Positions 37,724-47,028 of a stretch of DNA of 64,000 bases are shown piece after piece (position 1 is the stretch's first letter; each line of letters starts with the position of its first letter). Under the pieces are notes generated by a model. It did not search any database and had not been told where the DNA came from. It saw only the letters and a program-made list of their open reading frames with translations. Source of the stretch: Cyanidium caldarium (Eukaryota; Rhodophyta; Bangiophyceae; Cyanidiales; Cyanidiaceae); assembly GCA_026184775.1 (NCBI GenBank), contig JANCYW010000008.1, positions 310,001 to 374,000 on the forward strand, given 5' to 3'. Made by a program: the position numbers and the translations under genes.

Positions 37724-38200
37724 TCACGAACGATTCCAGTACTCGAGGCACGGGTACGAGTCCACAAACTCTTCGCGGAAGTTGCTCATCATGCCGTTGC
37801 CCTGGCGCGGGTCACGCGCCCGCTCCGCCTGTTTGCGCAGCTCTTCCGCGTGCTGGCCCTTGATGTACTCCTGGATTGACTTAAACGCCTCCTCTTCCTC
37901 CGGCGTTACCGTCAGCTGAACCGGCTTCTCGTACTTTTGTCCCCACACCGACTCGGGCAGCTTCTCCGCGTCCTCCACCGGCTTGTCCAGCGCACCAATC
38001 GTCGGCACTTCGCCCGCCCAGCAGACCGGCAACTTGGCGTACGCAGTGCGGTCCTCAAACTCGTTCCACCTCAGCCGCTTGAACTGCATGCGCACCGTGG
38101 CGTGCACGCCGCGCTGCACTCGGCCGGCCGGCGCCCCCGCCAACCTCGTCGAGCGCACCGGCGCGCCCCGAACCGAAACGATGCCCGTCACGAAAGCCAT
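37724..38200 (-). CDS. Small plastid-targeted protein of unknown function
   Basis: The 158-residue protein starts MAFVTGIVSVRGAPVRSTRL, a leader with the N-terminal phenylalanine typical of red-algal and glaucophyte plastid proteins. It ends near RGVHATVRMQ. The mature part (about 115 residues) has WNEFEDRTAYAKLPVCWAGE, VPTIGALDKPVEDAEKLPES and TPEEEEAFKSIQEYIKGQHA, and ends in DSYPCLEYWNRS. It has no transmembrane helix and only two cysteines in the mature part. I do not recognise the family; a soluble or lumenal photosystem- or phycobilisome-associated protein is possible but unproven. It is divergent from the ARP4-like gene. Confidence 0.65.
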   Translation of the reverse strand: MAFVTGIVSVRGAPVRSTRLAGAPAGRVQRGVHATVRMQFKRLRWNEFEDRTAYAKLPVCWAGEVPTIGALDKPVEDAEKLPESVWGQKYEKPVQLTVTPEEEEAFKSIQEYIKGQHAEELRKQAERARDPRQGNGMMSNFREEFVDSYPCLEYWNRS

Positions 38201-38541
38201 GACCTTGTCGGTAACTTGCTGACTCACAATCGAGAACTCGAAATGTGTCGTAAAGCGCTGGTAACCGTGGGCGCTCCACGAATATCACGCGGTGCAGCCG
38301 AGCAGCAGGTCGGGGCGCAGCGGCGGCTGGAGCACACACGCGCGCGCCCCGCCGTCGCGAGCTCGGCGTGCGCGCGTGCGTGTGCGAGAATCGAAGTGCG
38401 CTCGAGGGTGGCCAGAATAAGGGAATGTCCTTAAAGGAGGTGAGTCCCTTATGGGCTTGGGCACGGCATTCGCCGGTTCGTTCCTCCGCGGAAGCCACCC
38501 CCGCGACCGTACCTGCCGTGGTCCGCCGTGTTTCTGGCATT
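38201..38541. other. Divergent promoter between the small plastid gene and the ARP4-like gene
   Basis: This is 341 bases. A short frame from the ATG at 38425 reads in frame into the ARP4-like protein and could extend its N terminus by 39 residues. No other feature was seen. Confidence 0.4.
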
Positions 38542-39501
38542 ATGCAAGGCGGCGATGACGTCTTCGCGCTAGTGCTGGAGACGAGCGCCTCCGCGGTACG
38601 CGCTGGCGATGCTGGCAACGCCAGCCCAGTTTGCAGTGTGAGTGTGGAAGCGGCCGACGATGATGCACCCGAACGGTCGGAGCGAGTGCAGCGGGCGTGG
38701 CGGCTGGCGTGGCAGCGCCTGGGACGGCCGTTACGAGAAGATGGCGAGGAGAAGACCTCCAGTGAGAAAGTGGCGCCATCTATAGAGCACGGCAGCGACG
38801 ATCGCGGGGCGACGTCTACGCACGCGACGCAACCCGTGTTGATGGTGGAACCGGCGTTGCCGTGGGACGCGACGACGCGACGAGCACTGGCTCAATTCGC
38901 CTTTTATTCGCTCGACGTGCCCGGGCTGTTCTTTCTACGCTCCGCGGTGGCCACGACGTTTTGCTGTACATCGGTGACAGCGCTGGTGTTGTCGTTGGAC
39001 GACGACGGTGCCATCGCTGCCCCGGTGGTCAACGGTTACCTGCTGCAGAAAGCACTGCAACACGAGCCGGGCGCGGTCATTCGATGGCACCGTGGCGTCT
39101 CCAACAGGCCGATAGACCAATCGCCCGTGCCACTGTCCGAGGTGGAGCATCTGCTTTTTCCGACGCTGCCGCGGCTCGTCTTCGATGCCATCAGCGCGTG
39201 CGATGTGGATGTGCGGCGCGACCTGTTCGGCAACATTCTGGTCACTGGCGACGCAGTGCCACGCATTGCCGGTGGCGCTTTGGTGCCCCGCCTGGCGGAA
39301 GAGATGGCCGAGATATGTCCGCACCTGTTCAAGAGCCGCGTCGCCGAGGCCAGCACCAAGGGCGTGTTGCACCGCGGCGCGTCGCCGGCCTGGGTCGGTG
39401 GCAGTATTTGCGCCTCGCTGGGCACTTTTCATCAGCTGTGGGTGACGCGCGACGAGTTTGCCGCCGCACCGGACACCGTCCTGGAAGAGCGCTGCCCGTG
39501 A
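38542..39501 (+). CDS. ARP4: Actin-related protein, ARP4-like, shortened
   Basis: ARP4 is a nuclear actin relative in the INO80, SWR1 and NuA4 chromatin complexes. The 319-residue protein starts MQGGDDVFALVLETSASAVR, matching the ARP4 start GGDEVSALVIDPGS. After a charged insert, PVLMVEPALPWD and FFLRSAVATTFCCTSVTALV follow. APVVNGYLLQKAL corresponds to the second phosphate loop (PVVDGY). NILVTGDAVPRIAG matches NILLTGG/GF. The end, SPAWVGGSICASLGTFHQLW, with RDEF and ERCP, matches WIGGSILASLGSFQQMWFSK and the family end KCP. It is about 100 residues shorter than usual and its first phosphate loop has lost the canonical Asp-x-Gly, so nucleotide binding is doubtful. An in-frame ATG at 38425 would extend it. 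Confidence 0.82.
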   Translation: MQGGDDVFALVLETSASAVRAGDAGNASPVCSVSVEAADDDAPERSERVQRAWRLAWQRLGRPLREDGEEKTSSEKVAPSIEHGSDDRGATSTHATQPVLMVEPALPWDATTRRALAQFAFYSLDVPGLFFLRSAVATTFCCTSVTALVLSLDDDGAIAAPVVNGYLLQKALQHEPGAVIRWHRGVSNRPIDQSPVPLSEVEHLLFPTLPRLVFDAISACDVDVRRDLFGNILVTGDAVPRIAGGALVPRLAEEMAEICPHLFKSRVAEASTKGVLHRGASPAWVGGSICASLGTFHQLWVTRDEFAAAPDTVLEERCP

Positions 39502-39682
39502 GAGGTGCTGGAGTGCTCGTGCCCGGAGGAAGCGTGGTGGTATTCGTCAAGGACGCGTTGACGATGAAGGATCGTGTATCTGCGCGACAGCGACCTGGGC
39601 GCATTGTATTCACTTGTTTACCACGACAACGCTGCCAACGCTCCCATCCTACATCTATCCTCTACACATCCGACGCTCCTGC

Positions 39683-40459
39683 TCAACATCGCGTCCCTTC
39701 GTCATCCAGAGGCGGCACCAACGCATCCAGCACGCGGCCCACTTGCGTCCAGTCGTGGGCCACGGTCACTCGGTGCGGCATGGTGAGTGGCGCCTTGCTC
39801 CATCCGTAACCCTGCTGATAATCGAAGAGGATGCCGCGCATGCCCGCCCGCGCGCATTCGTCCACATACGCCGGCATGTCGTCGACCAGCAGCATCGCTC
39901 CGGCCTCGTGGCACATGTCCGCCTTGCTGCGGCGGCCGACCGCGGCGCTGCTGCCCATCATTGTTGGCACGCCTTGGCCGCGCACCCACTGATTCCCGAA
40001 ATACACATCCTCGAAGATGCCGTCGAAATGCCGCGACAGCCAGCGCCGCGTCGGCTGCTCGATCAGCGTCTGACGTGAGGTCACCACCACAAAGCGAAAA
40101 CGGTCACGACGGGCGCGCAGCGTCTCGTTTGCGCCCGGCACCGGCTGCAGCTCCTCAAACGCCGGTGTGCGGAAGAATTCGTGCACCCGCTCCACGGCCT
40201 CCACATCGGTGCCACCCCACACCTGCGAGAAGCGGTAACTGTGAAAGTCGCTCGGCGTCAAACGCGTCCGATACTGTTGGTTGTGGAATCGGCACAGCGC
40301 GGGCACGAAAAACGCCAGCACCTCGTCCACGTCCACCGCCACGGTCGGTCGCCGCGCCCGCCCCAGCTCCGACCGCGTCACGCCCATACCGGGAGGCAGT
40401 GCAAAGGCCGTCTCGTCCACAATACCCACTCCTGTGTTGTCGCACCCGATAGAGCCCAT
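39683..40459 (-). CDS. HAD-superfamily 5'-nucleotidase-like phosphatase
   Basis: The 258-residue protein shows HAD motif I as TVAVDVDEVLAFFVPALCRF, with the nucleophile Asp and the acid Asp two residues on. Motif II is VVVTSRQT, and motif IV is LLVDDMPAYVDECARAGMRG, with adjacent aspartates. NQQYRTRLTPSDFHSYRF, then VWGG, and AFEELQPVPGANETL resemble the 5'(3')-deoxyribonucleotidase-like group (NT5C). The substrate is not certain. Motif III is probably the lysine in GRRSKADMCHEAGA. No leader is obvious after the ATG at 40459, though upstream non-ATG sequence is open. The gene is convergent with ARP4 (181 bases) and divergent from PheRS beta. Confidence 0.72.
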   Translation of the reverse strand: MGSIGCDNTGVGIVDETAFALPPGMGVTRSELGRARRPTVAVDVDEVLAFFVPALCRFHNQQYRTRLTPSDFHSYRFSQVWGGTDVEAVERVHEFFRTPAFEELQPVPGANETLRARRDRFRFVVVTSRQTLIEQPTRRWLSRHFDGIFEDVYFGNQWVRGQGVPTMMGSSAAVGRRSKADMCHEAGAMLLVDDMPAYVDECARAGMRGILFDYQQGYGWSKAPLTMPHRVTVAHDWTQVGRVLDALVPPLDDEGTRC

Positions 40460-40939
40460 GAATGGGGTGGGCGTCGACGCGAGGCGAGCTTGTGACGAAC
40501 TGGATGAAAGGCGAGTAGCGCGCTGGCGAATGCAGGAAACCGCCCTCGGCAACGCAGTGAAGCGTCTCCAGTGCTCACCGAACCGATCTCAGTCAGTGAA
40601 ACCCCTAATCCAATTGGCAGACACACCTCGCGAGTGGTGGTACGGACTTGCTGCGACTCTACGCTTGCGCAGCGGTGCCTCGACACGCGTCCTCAGGTCG
40701 CAGCCGCTGCGAACGCGCAGCGAGCGGATGGCGGCATCGCCCGCGCCGATTGACAGGCGACACGTCGCTCGCTCCTGCAACGCGGCCACACGGCGCAGAA
40801 TATACAGCATATGACAATAGCAAACACTGCGCAAGAGGGGCAGAGAAACCAGAGCAGTGTGGCTTGAGATGATGCCGTAGAGCGGAGCATCACCGAACTG
40901 CTCGAGCGTTCATCTTCACTGCTCATCCTCCTCACCGAG
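40460..40939. other. Divergent promoter between the HAD gene and PheRS beta
   Basis: This is 480 bases. The stretch 40800-40830 is AT-richer (ATATACAGCATATGACAATA) and could hold a TATA-like element for the PheRS beta gene, about 110-140 bases before its ATG. No RNA gene was seen. Confidence 0.4.
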
Positions 40940-42955
40940 ATGCCGACGGTCACGGTCGAGCGCGATCGCTTCTTTGCGGCGCTGGGCAGAGCGTACACCG
41001 TCGAGGCGTTCGAGGAGCTGTGTTTTGCGTACGGCCTCGAGTTGGATGCGGTGACGGAGGATTTGGTGGAGGATGGGATGGGTGGGAGGCGGATGCGCTC
41101 GGGGATAGAAGCGGCTGCCGATTCCGCTGACGGCCGTCGAGAGCATCCCCACCAGCGGGTGGATCAACACACCAGAGAAGTCTCTTCCGCTGAACAGTCC
41201 GTGCCGTGCCTGAAGATCGAGGTACCGGCCAACCGGTACGACCTGCTCTGTTTCGAGGGCCTGGCGCAGGCGCTGCGGGTATTCCTGGGGGCGGACGACC
41301 CGCGGCAGTACACGCTGCGATCGCGGTCGGCGGCAAGCACCACCTTTCACGTGCGTGCCAGTGCGTACAGCGTGCGGCCGTTTCTGGTATGTGCGGTGTT
41401 GCGCAACATCGACTTGCGTGACCGACACCGGTATCAGTCGTTGATGGATCTGCAGGACAAGCTGCACCAGAACCTCGGCAGGAGGCGATCCTTGGTGGCC
41501 ATCGGCACACACGACCTGGACACGGTGCGCGAGCCGTTCGTGTACGAGGCGCGAGCGCCGCAGCATATCCGCTTCCGGCCGCTGGCAGAATCGCAGGAGA
41601 TGGACGCTGTCGAGCTGATGCAGCATTACGCGCACGACAAGCATTTGAAAAAGTACTTGCCGCTCATACGCGACTCGCCGCGGTACCCGGTCATCTGCGA
41701 TGGTGATGGGCGGGTGCTGTCGCTGCCGCCCATTATCAACGGCGACTGGTCCAAAGTGCGCACCAGCACGCGCAACCTGCTCATCGAATGCACGGCCACC
41801 GATTACACCAAAGCGACGGTCGTGTTGAACACTCTGGTGGCGATGTTCTCCCGATACGCCTCCCCGGCGTTCGAGGTGGAGCCGGTACGCGTTGTGTACG
41901 AGGCGGGCGCGCCGACGGCGTTCCCGCGTTTTGCCGAGGCGTTGGATGCGGAGCGCGCCGCGCTCACACCCGATCTGCGCGGACAGGTGTTTCGGGTGCG
42001 GGTCTCGGAGGTGAGCGGGCTGCTGGGCGTGTCCCTCGGTGCGGAGCAGATGCAGCGATTGCTGGCGCGCATGCAGTTGGAGAGCGCACCCGATGCACAC
42101 GATGCAGATGTTTTGCACGTCGAGGCGCCGGCGGTGCGCAGCGATGTGTTGCACGCGTGCGACATCGCCGAGGACGTGGCGATCGCCTTCGGGTTCGATG
42201 GCCTTCCCGAGCGCACCGATGTGCTGGTGCCGGTGGGCGCTTGGCAACCGCTGCAGATCCTCTCCGACCTGGTGCGCCGCGAGTTCGCGCAGCAGGGCTA
42301 CCTTGAGGTGCTCACCTGGGTGACCGTATCGCACGAGGAGAATGCGACCATGTTGCAGCGCGAGGCCAGCGCTCTGGCAGAGCGCACCGTGCACATTGCC
42401 AACCCGAAGACACTAGAGTTTCAAGAGTGCCGCACGACGCTGCTGGCCGGCCTGCTCAAGACGCTGCGCGAGAATCGCGACGAGCCGCTGCCGCTGCGGC
42501 TGTTCGAAGTGGGCGATGTGGTGCTGCGGGATGCGCAGTGTGAGGTCGGGGCGCGCAACGAACGCCACGCGGCAGCAGTGTACACGGGCATCGGTGCCGG
42601 CTTCGAGGTGATGAAGCACCTGGTGGATCGGGTGATGGAGGCGCTCGATCTGCCGCGTTGCGGATACCAGAGCGGCTATCACCTGGATGCCGATGCCTGC
42701 ACCGATGAGCTGTTCTTTCCGGGTCGACGAGCCCATCTGGTGGTGCAACGACGCACCAGCACCGGTGCACCTCCCCAGACGGTGGTGTTTGGCACCATGG
42801 GCTGGGTGCATCCGCGGGTGCTGCAGGCGTTCGGCCTGACCGCGCCGGCCTCGGCCATGGAGGTGAACTTGGAGCTGGCGTGCCTGTCGACGCGAGCATG
42901 CAGAGGTGATGAGCGTCTCAGCGGCAGCCGCTCCGGTGGGGTATCGAGCGTCTGA
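40940..42955 (+). CDS. FARSB: Cytosolic phenylalanyl-tRNA synthetase beta subunit
   Basis: The beta subunit pairs with alpha in the (alpha-beta)2 enzyme that charges tRNA-Phe and carries the B3/B4 editing domain. The 671-residue length fits the eukaryotic/archaeal type. It starts MPTVTVERDRFFAALGRAYT. IEVPANRYDLLCFEGLAQAL is the conserved N-terminal motif. B3/B4 contains LMDLQDKLHQNLGRRRSLVA, IGTHDLDTV, and PPIINGDWSKV with RNLLIECTATDYTKA. The B5 domain follows, then the catalytic-like module RREFAQQGYLEVLTWVTVSH. FQECRTTLLAGLLKTL and LPLRLFEVGDVVLRD close the core. The frame is uninterrupted. The start ATG at 40940 aligns with family starts. Confidence 0.96.
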   Translation: MPTVTVERDRFFAALGRAYTVEAFEELCFAYGLELDAVTEDLVEDGMGGRRMRSGIEAAADSADGRREHPHQRVDQHTREVSSAEQSVPCLKIEVPANRYDLLCFEGLAQALRVFLGADDPRQYTLRSRSAASTTFHVRASAYSVRPFLVCAVLRNIDLRDRHRYQSLMDLQDKLHQNLGRRRSLVAIGTHDLDTVREPFVYEARAPQHIRFRPLAESQEMDAVELMQHYAHDKHLKKYLPLIRDSPRYPVICDGDGRVLSLPPIINGDWSKVRTSTRNLLIECTATDYTKATVVLNTLVAMFSRYASPAFEVEPVRVVYEAGAPTAFPRFAEALDAERAALTPDLRGQVFRVRVSEVSGLLGVSLGAEQMQRLLARMQLESAPDAHDADVLHVEAPAVRSDVLHACDIAEDVAIAFGFDGLPERTDVLVPVGAWQPLQILSDLVRREFAQQGYLEVLTWVTVSHEENATMLQREASALAERTVHIANPKTLEFQECRTTLLAGLLKTLRENRDEPLPLRLFEVGDVVLRDAQCEVGARNERHAAAVYTGIGAGFEVMKHLVDRVMEALDLPRCGYQSGYHLDADACTDELFFPGRRAHLVVQRRTSTGAPPQTVVFGTMGWVHPRVLQAFGLTAPASAMEVNLELACLSTRACRGDERLSGSRSGGVSSV

Positions 42956-43103
42956 TAAAGTCGACGTGTGATATTCGCCCTCCCCATTGTATCGGTGTGT
43001 GCCTCGGCGACGCCTGCGGCCACGCGACGTTGTCGTTCTCGCCGTTTTCGTGTGCACCCGCGAAGACGTCTCTTGCCGGCGGACCCGTTGCATTCTACAG
43101 CCC

Positions 43104-43880
43104 ATGACCTGGGTCACAGCGCCGCTGTGGTGGCAGAAGCGCCGCCCCAATCCCTCCCACCGAAAATGCCTGCGACAGACCTGCAAAAATGGCTGGAAGC
43201 AACGCGCTCAGCTCCGCACCTACAAGTGCGAGTCGAGCGGGCCCGGAGACGACCACCCGGAGCGGCCGGCGCCATCCGATGCGGTGTGGCAACGGCTGTT
43301 ATTGCCGCGGCGGCTCAGCGCCGAGCAAGCCATTCGGGAGGCGGCCTCAGAGTATCGCGCCCGTCGGCAACCGCCGCCACCGCCTCGCGATTGGGTGCAG
43401 TGTGTGCAAGGCGACGTGTGCGTGTATGCCGAGGTCATTCAGCGCGGCGTGCGGCCTATGGCCACCGCGGCAGCATCTTCGCAAAAAGCACGCCACCCGC
43501 AGATGTGGTTGCGACCGCTCACACTGGTGTGGCGGCGGGCAACGCACGGAGATGATTCGAGTGCGTCACCCGCGGGCGAGTCGGTGGCACTGCCAGCGAC
43601 GGGACTATCCGACAGCGGTGCCCACATGACCTACGAGCACGATGACTGCGTGGTATTTCACAACGCGCAAGGCCACTTGCCGGACGCGCTGGTGCCCGAG
43701 TTTGTGGGCGAGGCGCATATTCCGCCGGAGACGCGCGTCGCTTTAGACATGTATCAAGTGCTCAGTAGTGGCTACGGTTTACACGCGGTCGTCTCCGAGC
43801 TGATGGCCGACGAGGCGCAGCAGGCGTTCCGGCGCTGGCTGCACAGCATCGGCCGGCGCTGTGCTGAGGACAAGGGGTGA
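43104..43880 (+). CDS. Protein of unknown function
   Basis: I do not recognise this 258-residue protein. From the ATG at 43104 it has a basic N terminus (MTWVTAPLWWQKRRPNPSHR, then two cysteine pairs RKCLRQTCKNGWKQ), a Pro-rich stretch and a central WVQCVQGDVCVYAEVI segment. The C-terminal half looks folded: YEHDDCVVFHNAQGHLPDAL, VPEFVGEAHIPPETRVALDM and LMADEAQQAFRRWLHSIGRR. The frame extends upstream only from non-ATG codons. It lies 148 bases downstream of PheRS beta on the same strand, with its own spacer, and converges on the coiled-coil gene. It is probably a lineage-specific gene. Confidence 0.6.
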   Translation: MTWVTAPLWWQKRRPNPSHRKCLRQTCKNGWKQRAQLRTYKCESSGPGDDHPERPAPSDAVWQRLLLPRRLSAEQAIREAASEYRARRQPPPPPRDWVQCVQGDVCVYAEVIQRGVRPMATAAASSQKARHPQMWLRPLTLVWRRATHGDDSSASPAGESVALPATGLSDSGAHMTYEHDDCVVFHNAQGHLPDALVPEFVGEAHIPPETRVALDMYQVLSSGYGLHAVVSELMADEAQQAFRRWLHSIGRRCAEDKG

Positions 43881-43985
43881 TGGAGGTGTGCTGTGGGAGA
43901 GCAGGAGGACGAGGGCGCATGCGGCGCATCGCCATGCGCGCCGAACCATTCACCACATCCCGCCACTGCAGCAATCCTCTTTCGC

Positions 43986-44855
43986 TCAATAACTGGACAG
44001 GGCAGTGGATACGGCACCGGGCGAGTGTTCCACCCGGGCACGACCGGCGGCCGCGAGCAGCCGCTGCATCTCGGCCACCTCCGCGGCATGTCGCTGCTGC
44101 AGCTGTTGCAACATGCACTGGGTGGCGGCGGCGGCATCCTCGGCGATGGCGCGTCGACGGGCCTCGAAGGTCTTCTCCAACCGTTTGATCTGTCGATCTT
44201 TCTGCCTGCAGGCGAGTTTGGCATGGGCGAGTTTCTCGCGTAGCATGGCAATCTCCAGTAAATACTGTTCTTCGTTGCGCGGCGACTGGCGGCCGCGGCC
44301 GAACAGCGAGGCGTGGGAGCGTTGCGCCGAGCATCGCGCACCACTGCCACCGCGCAGCGGCAACGGCGATGTGCCAATGGTGCGCAGCGTCTTGCGGGCG
44401 GTGGGCGCAGAGGCGGGTCGGGTATCGTCGGTTCTTCCGGGCGCGCCGGAGGTGTGCACCGTCGACGCGGACGAGGAGGATGCGATATGGCCAAGGGCGG
44501 CTTTGGCACTCATCGTAGACAGCGGCGACGACGACGACGACTCGATAGACAGGTTCTGTATCTCCGCTAAGGGATATCCGGCACGTCGCCGTCGCTGGCG
44601 CTCGCCGCTGCGGTTTTCGACGTCCTCGGTCGGGTCGTCGGTCGCCGCGCTCAATGACGGCGCGGCCGCCCGCGGTCGCCGCCACCGCGCTACCACGCGT
44701 GCTGCCGCTTGCTCGGCCGCAGCCGGCCATCCCGAGCGACCCGAACGGGTCTTGGTAGCGTCGCGGACGTGCTCGCGGCGTTCATCGGTGCCGGACGCGT
44801 GGTCCATTGCTGCCGACGCACTGGCGCCGCTGCCTCCCGACCACGTCTGACCCAT
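43986..44855 (-). CDS. Coiled-coil protein of unknown function
   Basis: The 289-residue protein has a disordered first two thirds rich in Ser, Ala and Arg, including NLSIESSSSSPLSTMSAKAA. A coiled coil runs at about 192-275, with NEEQYLLEIAMLREKLAHAK, then LACRQKDRQIKRLEKTFEAR and LQQLQQRHAAEVAEMQRLLA. The C-terminal end is short and polar. No catalytic motif, signal or membrane segment is visible. A structural or scaffold role is the most that can be said. The ATG at 44855 begins MGQTWSGGSG; glycine 2 makes N-myristoylation conceivable but unproven. Confidence 0.58.
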   Translation of the reverse strand: MGQTWSGGSGASASAAMDHASGTDERREHVRDATKTRSGRSGWPAAAEQAAARVVARWRRPRAAAPSLSAATDDPTEDVENRSGERQRRRRAGYPLAEIQNLSIESSSSSPLSTMSAKAALGHIASSSSASTVHTSGAPGRTDDTRPASAPTARKTLRTIGTSPLPLRGGSGARCSAQRSHASLFGRGRQSPRNEEQYLLEIAMLREKLAHAKLACRQKDRQIKRLEKTFEARRRAIAEDAAAATQCMLQQLQQRHAAEVAEMQRLLAAAGRARVEHSPGAVSTALSSY

Positions 44856-45210
44856 TCGTCAACGCCTCGGTGCCCCGCTCTGCAACACGGCAACCTGGTG
44901 ATGGAGTGGGGGGCGCAACGACAACGTCCCCGACACGAGGCCCCTCAGGCTTCCCGTGGGGTGTGACGGCGGCAACCGTTCGGGAACCGTCTCGGCAAAC
45001 GTCGCGCGCCGATGCAAACGGTTATGCGCCACCCACCGATCGGTCGATCATCGGATCTCGATGCGGTGCGTACCGGGACGCTTTCGGTTCTCGCGTTCTG
45101 CATCGCCCGACCGACATTCGGGATGCGTCGCTGCTCCTGTCGCCCTTTTTCGCGACCACAAACCATTCTGTGAGCGGCAGAGTGAGATCCCGTTTTACGC
45201 CCAGCTCGTC
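44856..45210. other. Intergenic region, nothing recognised
   Basis: The 355 bases lie between two minus-strand genes. The stretch should hold the promoter of the coiled-coil gene and the HDAC 3' end region. Confidence 0.45.
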
Positions 45211-46761
45211 CTATTCGTCTTCGCTGTCGCCGTCGTCGTCGTCATCAAATTTGCGCAACAAGGGATCCTGGATCACATCGGCAGGCACGTCGTGGTAGGG
45301 CACGCTGGGTGCGTGCGGCAGGTGGTACAGGCTGTCCAGCAGCTCGGTCACGATGCGCGCCAGGTACGGACGCGTATTCAGGTTCTCCATATTGCTCGGA
45401 CGCAGGTGCAGTTGAAAATCCGGCCCGTAGTATTCATAGTACGGATTGTAGGGTATCGCGTCATCCAGCGGCATGTCGGCGGTCAGCGCCGTCTCCGCCG
45501 CCCAACAGCGCGCCACATTGCGCACGGTGTACCCGCCACCGCCCAGCAGCATCAGTGGCACGCCGTGTCGTCGAAAGAAACGCACGCACTCTGCGTGGCC
45601 CCTGATGGACAGATTGAAGCAGCCCAGGCGGTCGCCGCTGAGCGAATCCGCCCCGCACTGCAATACCACCGCGCCCGGTCGATACCACTCCATTACGCGC
45701 GACATGATCGGTGTGAATATCTCGCGGAAACACGCATCGTCCACTCCGTCCTGCAGCGGGAAATTGAGCGCGTAATGTCGGCCGGGCCCGTAGCCGATAT
45801 CGCGTACGTCGCCGGTGCCCGGGAAAAAGTTGCCAAACTTGTGGAACGAGCACGTCATGACCCGGTCGGTGGTGTAAAACGCCTCCTCCACGCCATCGCC
45901 ATGGTGCACGTCGATGTCGCAGTAGAGCACGCGGGCGTGATGCTTGAGCAGCTCCAGTATGGCCAGGACGCAATCGTTGATGTAGCAGAAGCCGGACGCC
46001 TCGGTCTTCTTGGCGTGATGCAGACCGCCGGCCCAGTTGATGGCCACGTCGCACAGGCCGCGATTGAGTCGCGCAGCGCCCGCCAACGAGCCGCCGGCGG
46101 ACATTTGACAAAAGTTGTAAATGCCGTCAAAACAGGGCGAGTCCTCGTACACGCCGACTGTACGTTGTCGCGACCGATGTGCGCGTGCACCCGATCGGGT
46201 GTCCGCGCAGATCACGGTCACGTCTGCGGTTAGTGTCTGTGTCAGGAACGATGGCAGCGGGGGTGCTCGTGTGGCGTCGGCGCGCGCCGGCGGCCGTCTC
46301 AGAGATATGGCCGAGTGCGTGCTGCCGCGCGCACGCGGCAACACGTCGATTCCGGATAGGCCGGCATAACTTCACAAATCGAGGATCCGATGAGGGTGCC
46401 TTGTTCATCACCAACTCCGCCGGCAACGCCCTCTGCGGTGTCTCTCTCTGACTCACTTACACCGATGCAGCAGCTCCGACTGCTCTCGCGCCGTCTCCGG
46501 GGTAATTCGCTTCAAAAACTCGATGTAATCGTCCGCGTGAAAACGTGTCAGGTCGCTCTCGGTGGCCCGCGGCGGACGCAGCACCTGCAACCGCTCCGTC
46601 ACGCCGTACGCCACCAGCAGCTCGTGCGCCATGCGCACCCGATGCGGCTTCATCGGGTGCCCCAGCGCGTAGTAAAAGTTGCCCACGTCGTGATCGTAAA
46701 AGTAGGACACTTTGGAGCGTGCCGGCGCCACCGGTGACAAACCCGTCCACTTGTTCACCAT
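45211..46761 (-). CDS. RPD3: Class I histone deacetylase (RPD3/HDAC1 type), two exons
   Basis: The enzyme removes acetyl groups from histone lysines with a zinc-water mechanism. Exon 1 (46761-46461) encodes [31 protein letters not shown] and the [16 protein letters not shown] motif. Exon 2 (46157-45211) begins [16 protein letters not shown]. The shared codon TTC (Phe) restores the family F-x-V-G-x-D-x-P-x-F-D-G sequence. Together they give 415 residues. The active-site residues are present: GGLHHAKK (His pair), [16 protein letters not shown] (zinc Asp and His), [13 protein letters not shown] (second zinc Asp) and [10 protein letters not shown] (catalytic Tyr). The tail is short and acidic ([13 protein letters not shown]). 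The intron at 46158-46460 is described separately. The gene is divergent from CRY-DASH. Confidence 0.95.
46158..46460 (-). other. Spliceosomal intron of the HDAC gene (303 nt)
   Basis: On the minus strand, the donor GTAAGT (46460-46455) follows exon codons CTG CAT CGG T. The acceptor ends in ACGTACAG (last base 46158). A perfect ACTAAC branch-point box lies at 46234-46229, with the branch adenosine about 72 bases before the acceptor. Removal joins T to TC as a phase-1 codon and restores a conserved HDAC motif. Without splicing, exon 1 hits a stop after two more codons. This is the only intron I can prove in the window. Confidence 0.9.
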
Positions 46762-46857
46762 AGCGAAGCGAGCGTCCAGGTGTCAATGTGCCCCCAGGGC
46801 AACCGTCTCGTTCGTTTCGGGCAGCGGGACAGAGCGACCGTTTCCGCGACCCTCCGT

Positions 46858-46876
46858 CACACACACACACACACAC
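46858..46876. repeat. (CA)n microsatellite in the HDAC/CRY-DASH divergent promoter
   Basis: Nineteen bases of perfect CA dinucleotide repeat. The tract lies between the two outward-facing genes and upstream of the chosen CRY-DASH start. Confidence 0.85.
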
Positions 46877-47028
46877 GCGAGCACCCTCCATTCCGATCGA
46901 AGCGGCTGCCGCTGCTGCGGACGCCGCGGTCTGCCGTCCACACCTCGTCGTGGCAAGACTGGACTCGAGACGGATCTGCGCTTCTGTACGCAGTGCAACC
47001 CTTGAATATCGCAAGCGTCCGTGGATTA

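Noticed and set aside
40916-42394. Minus-strand frame of 492 codons across PheRS beta
   Set aside because: It is a His/Arg/Gln-rich shadow of a highly conserved synthetase frame.
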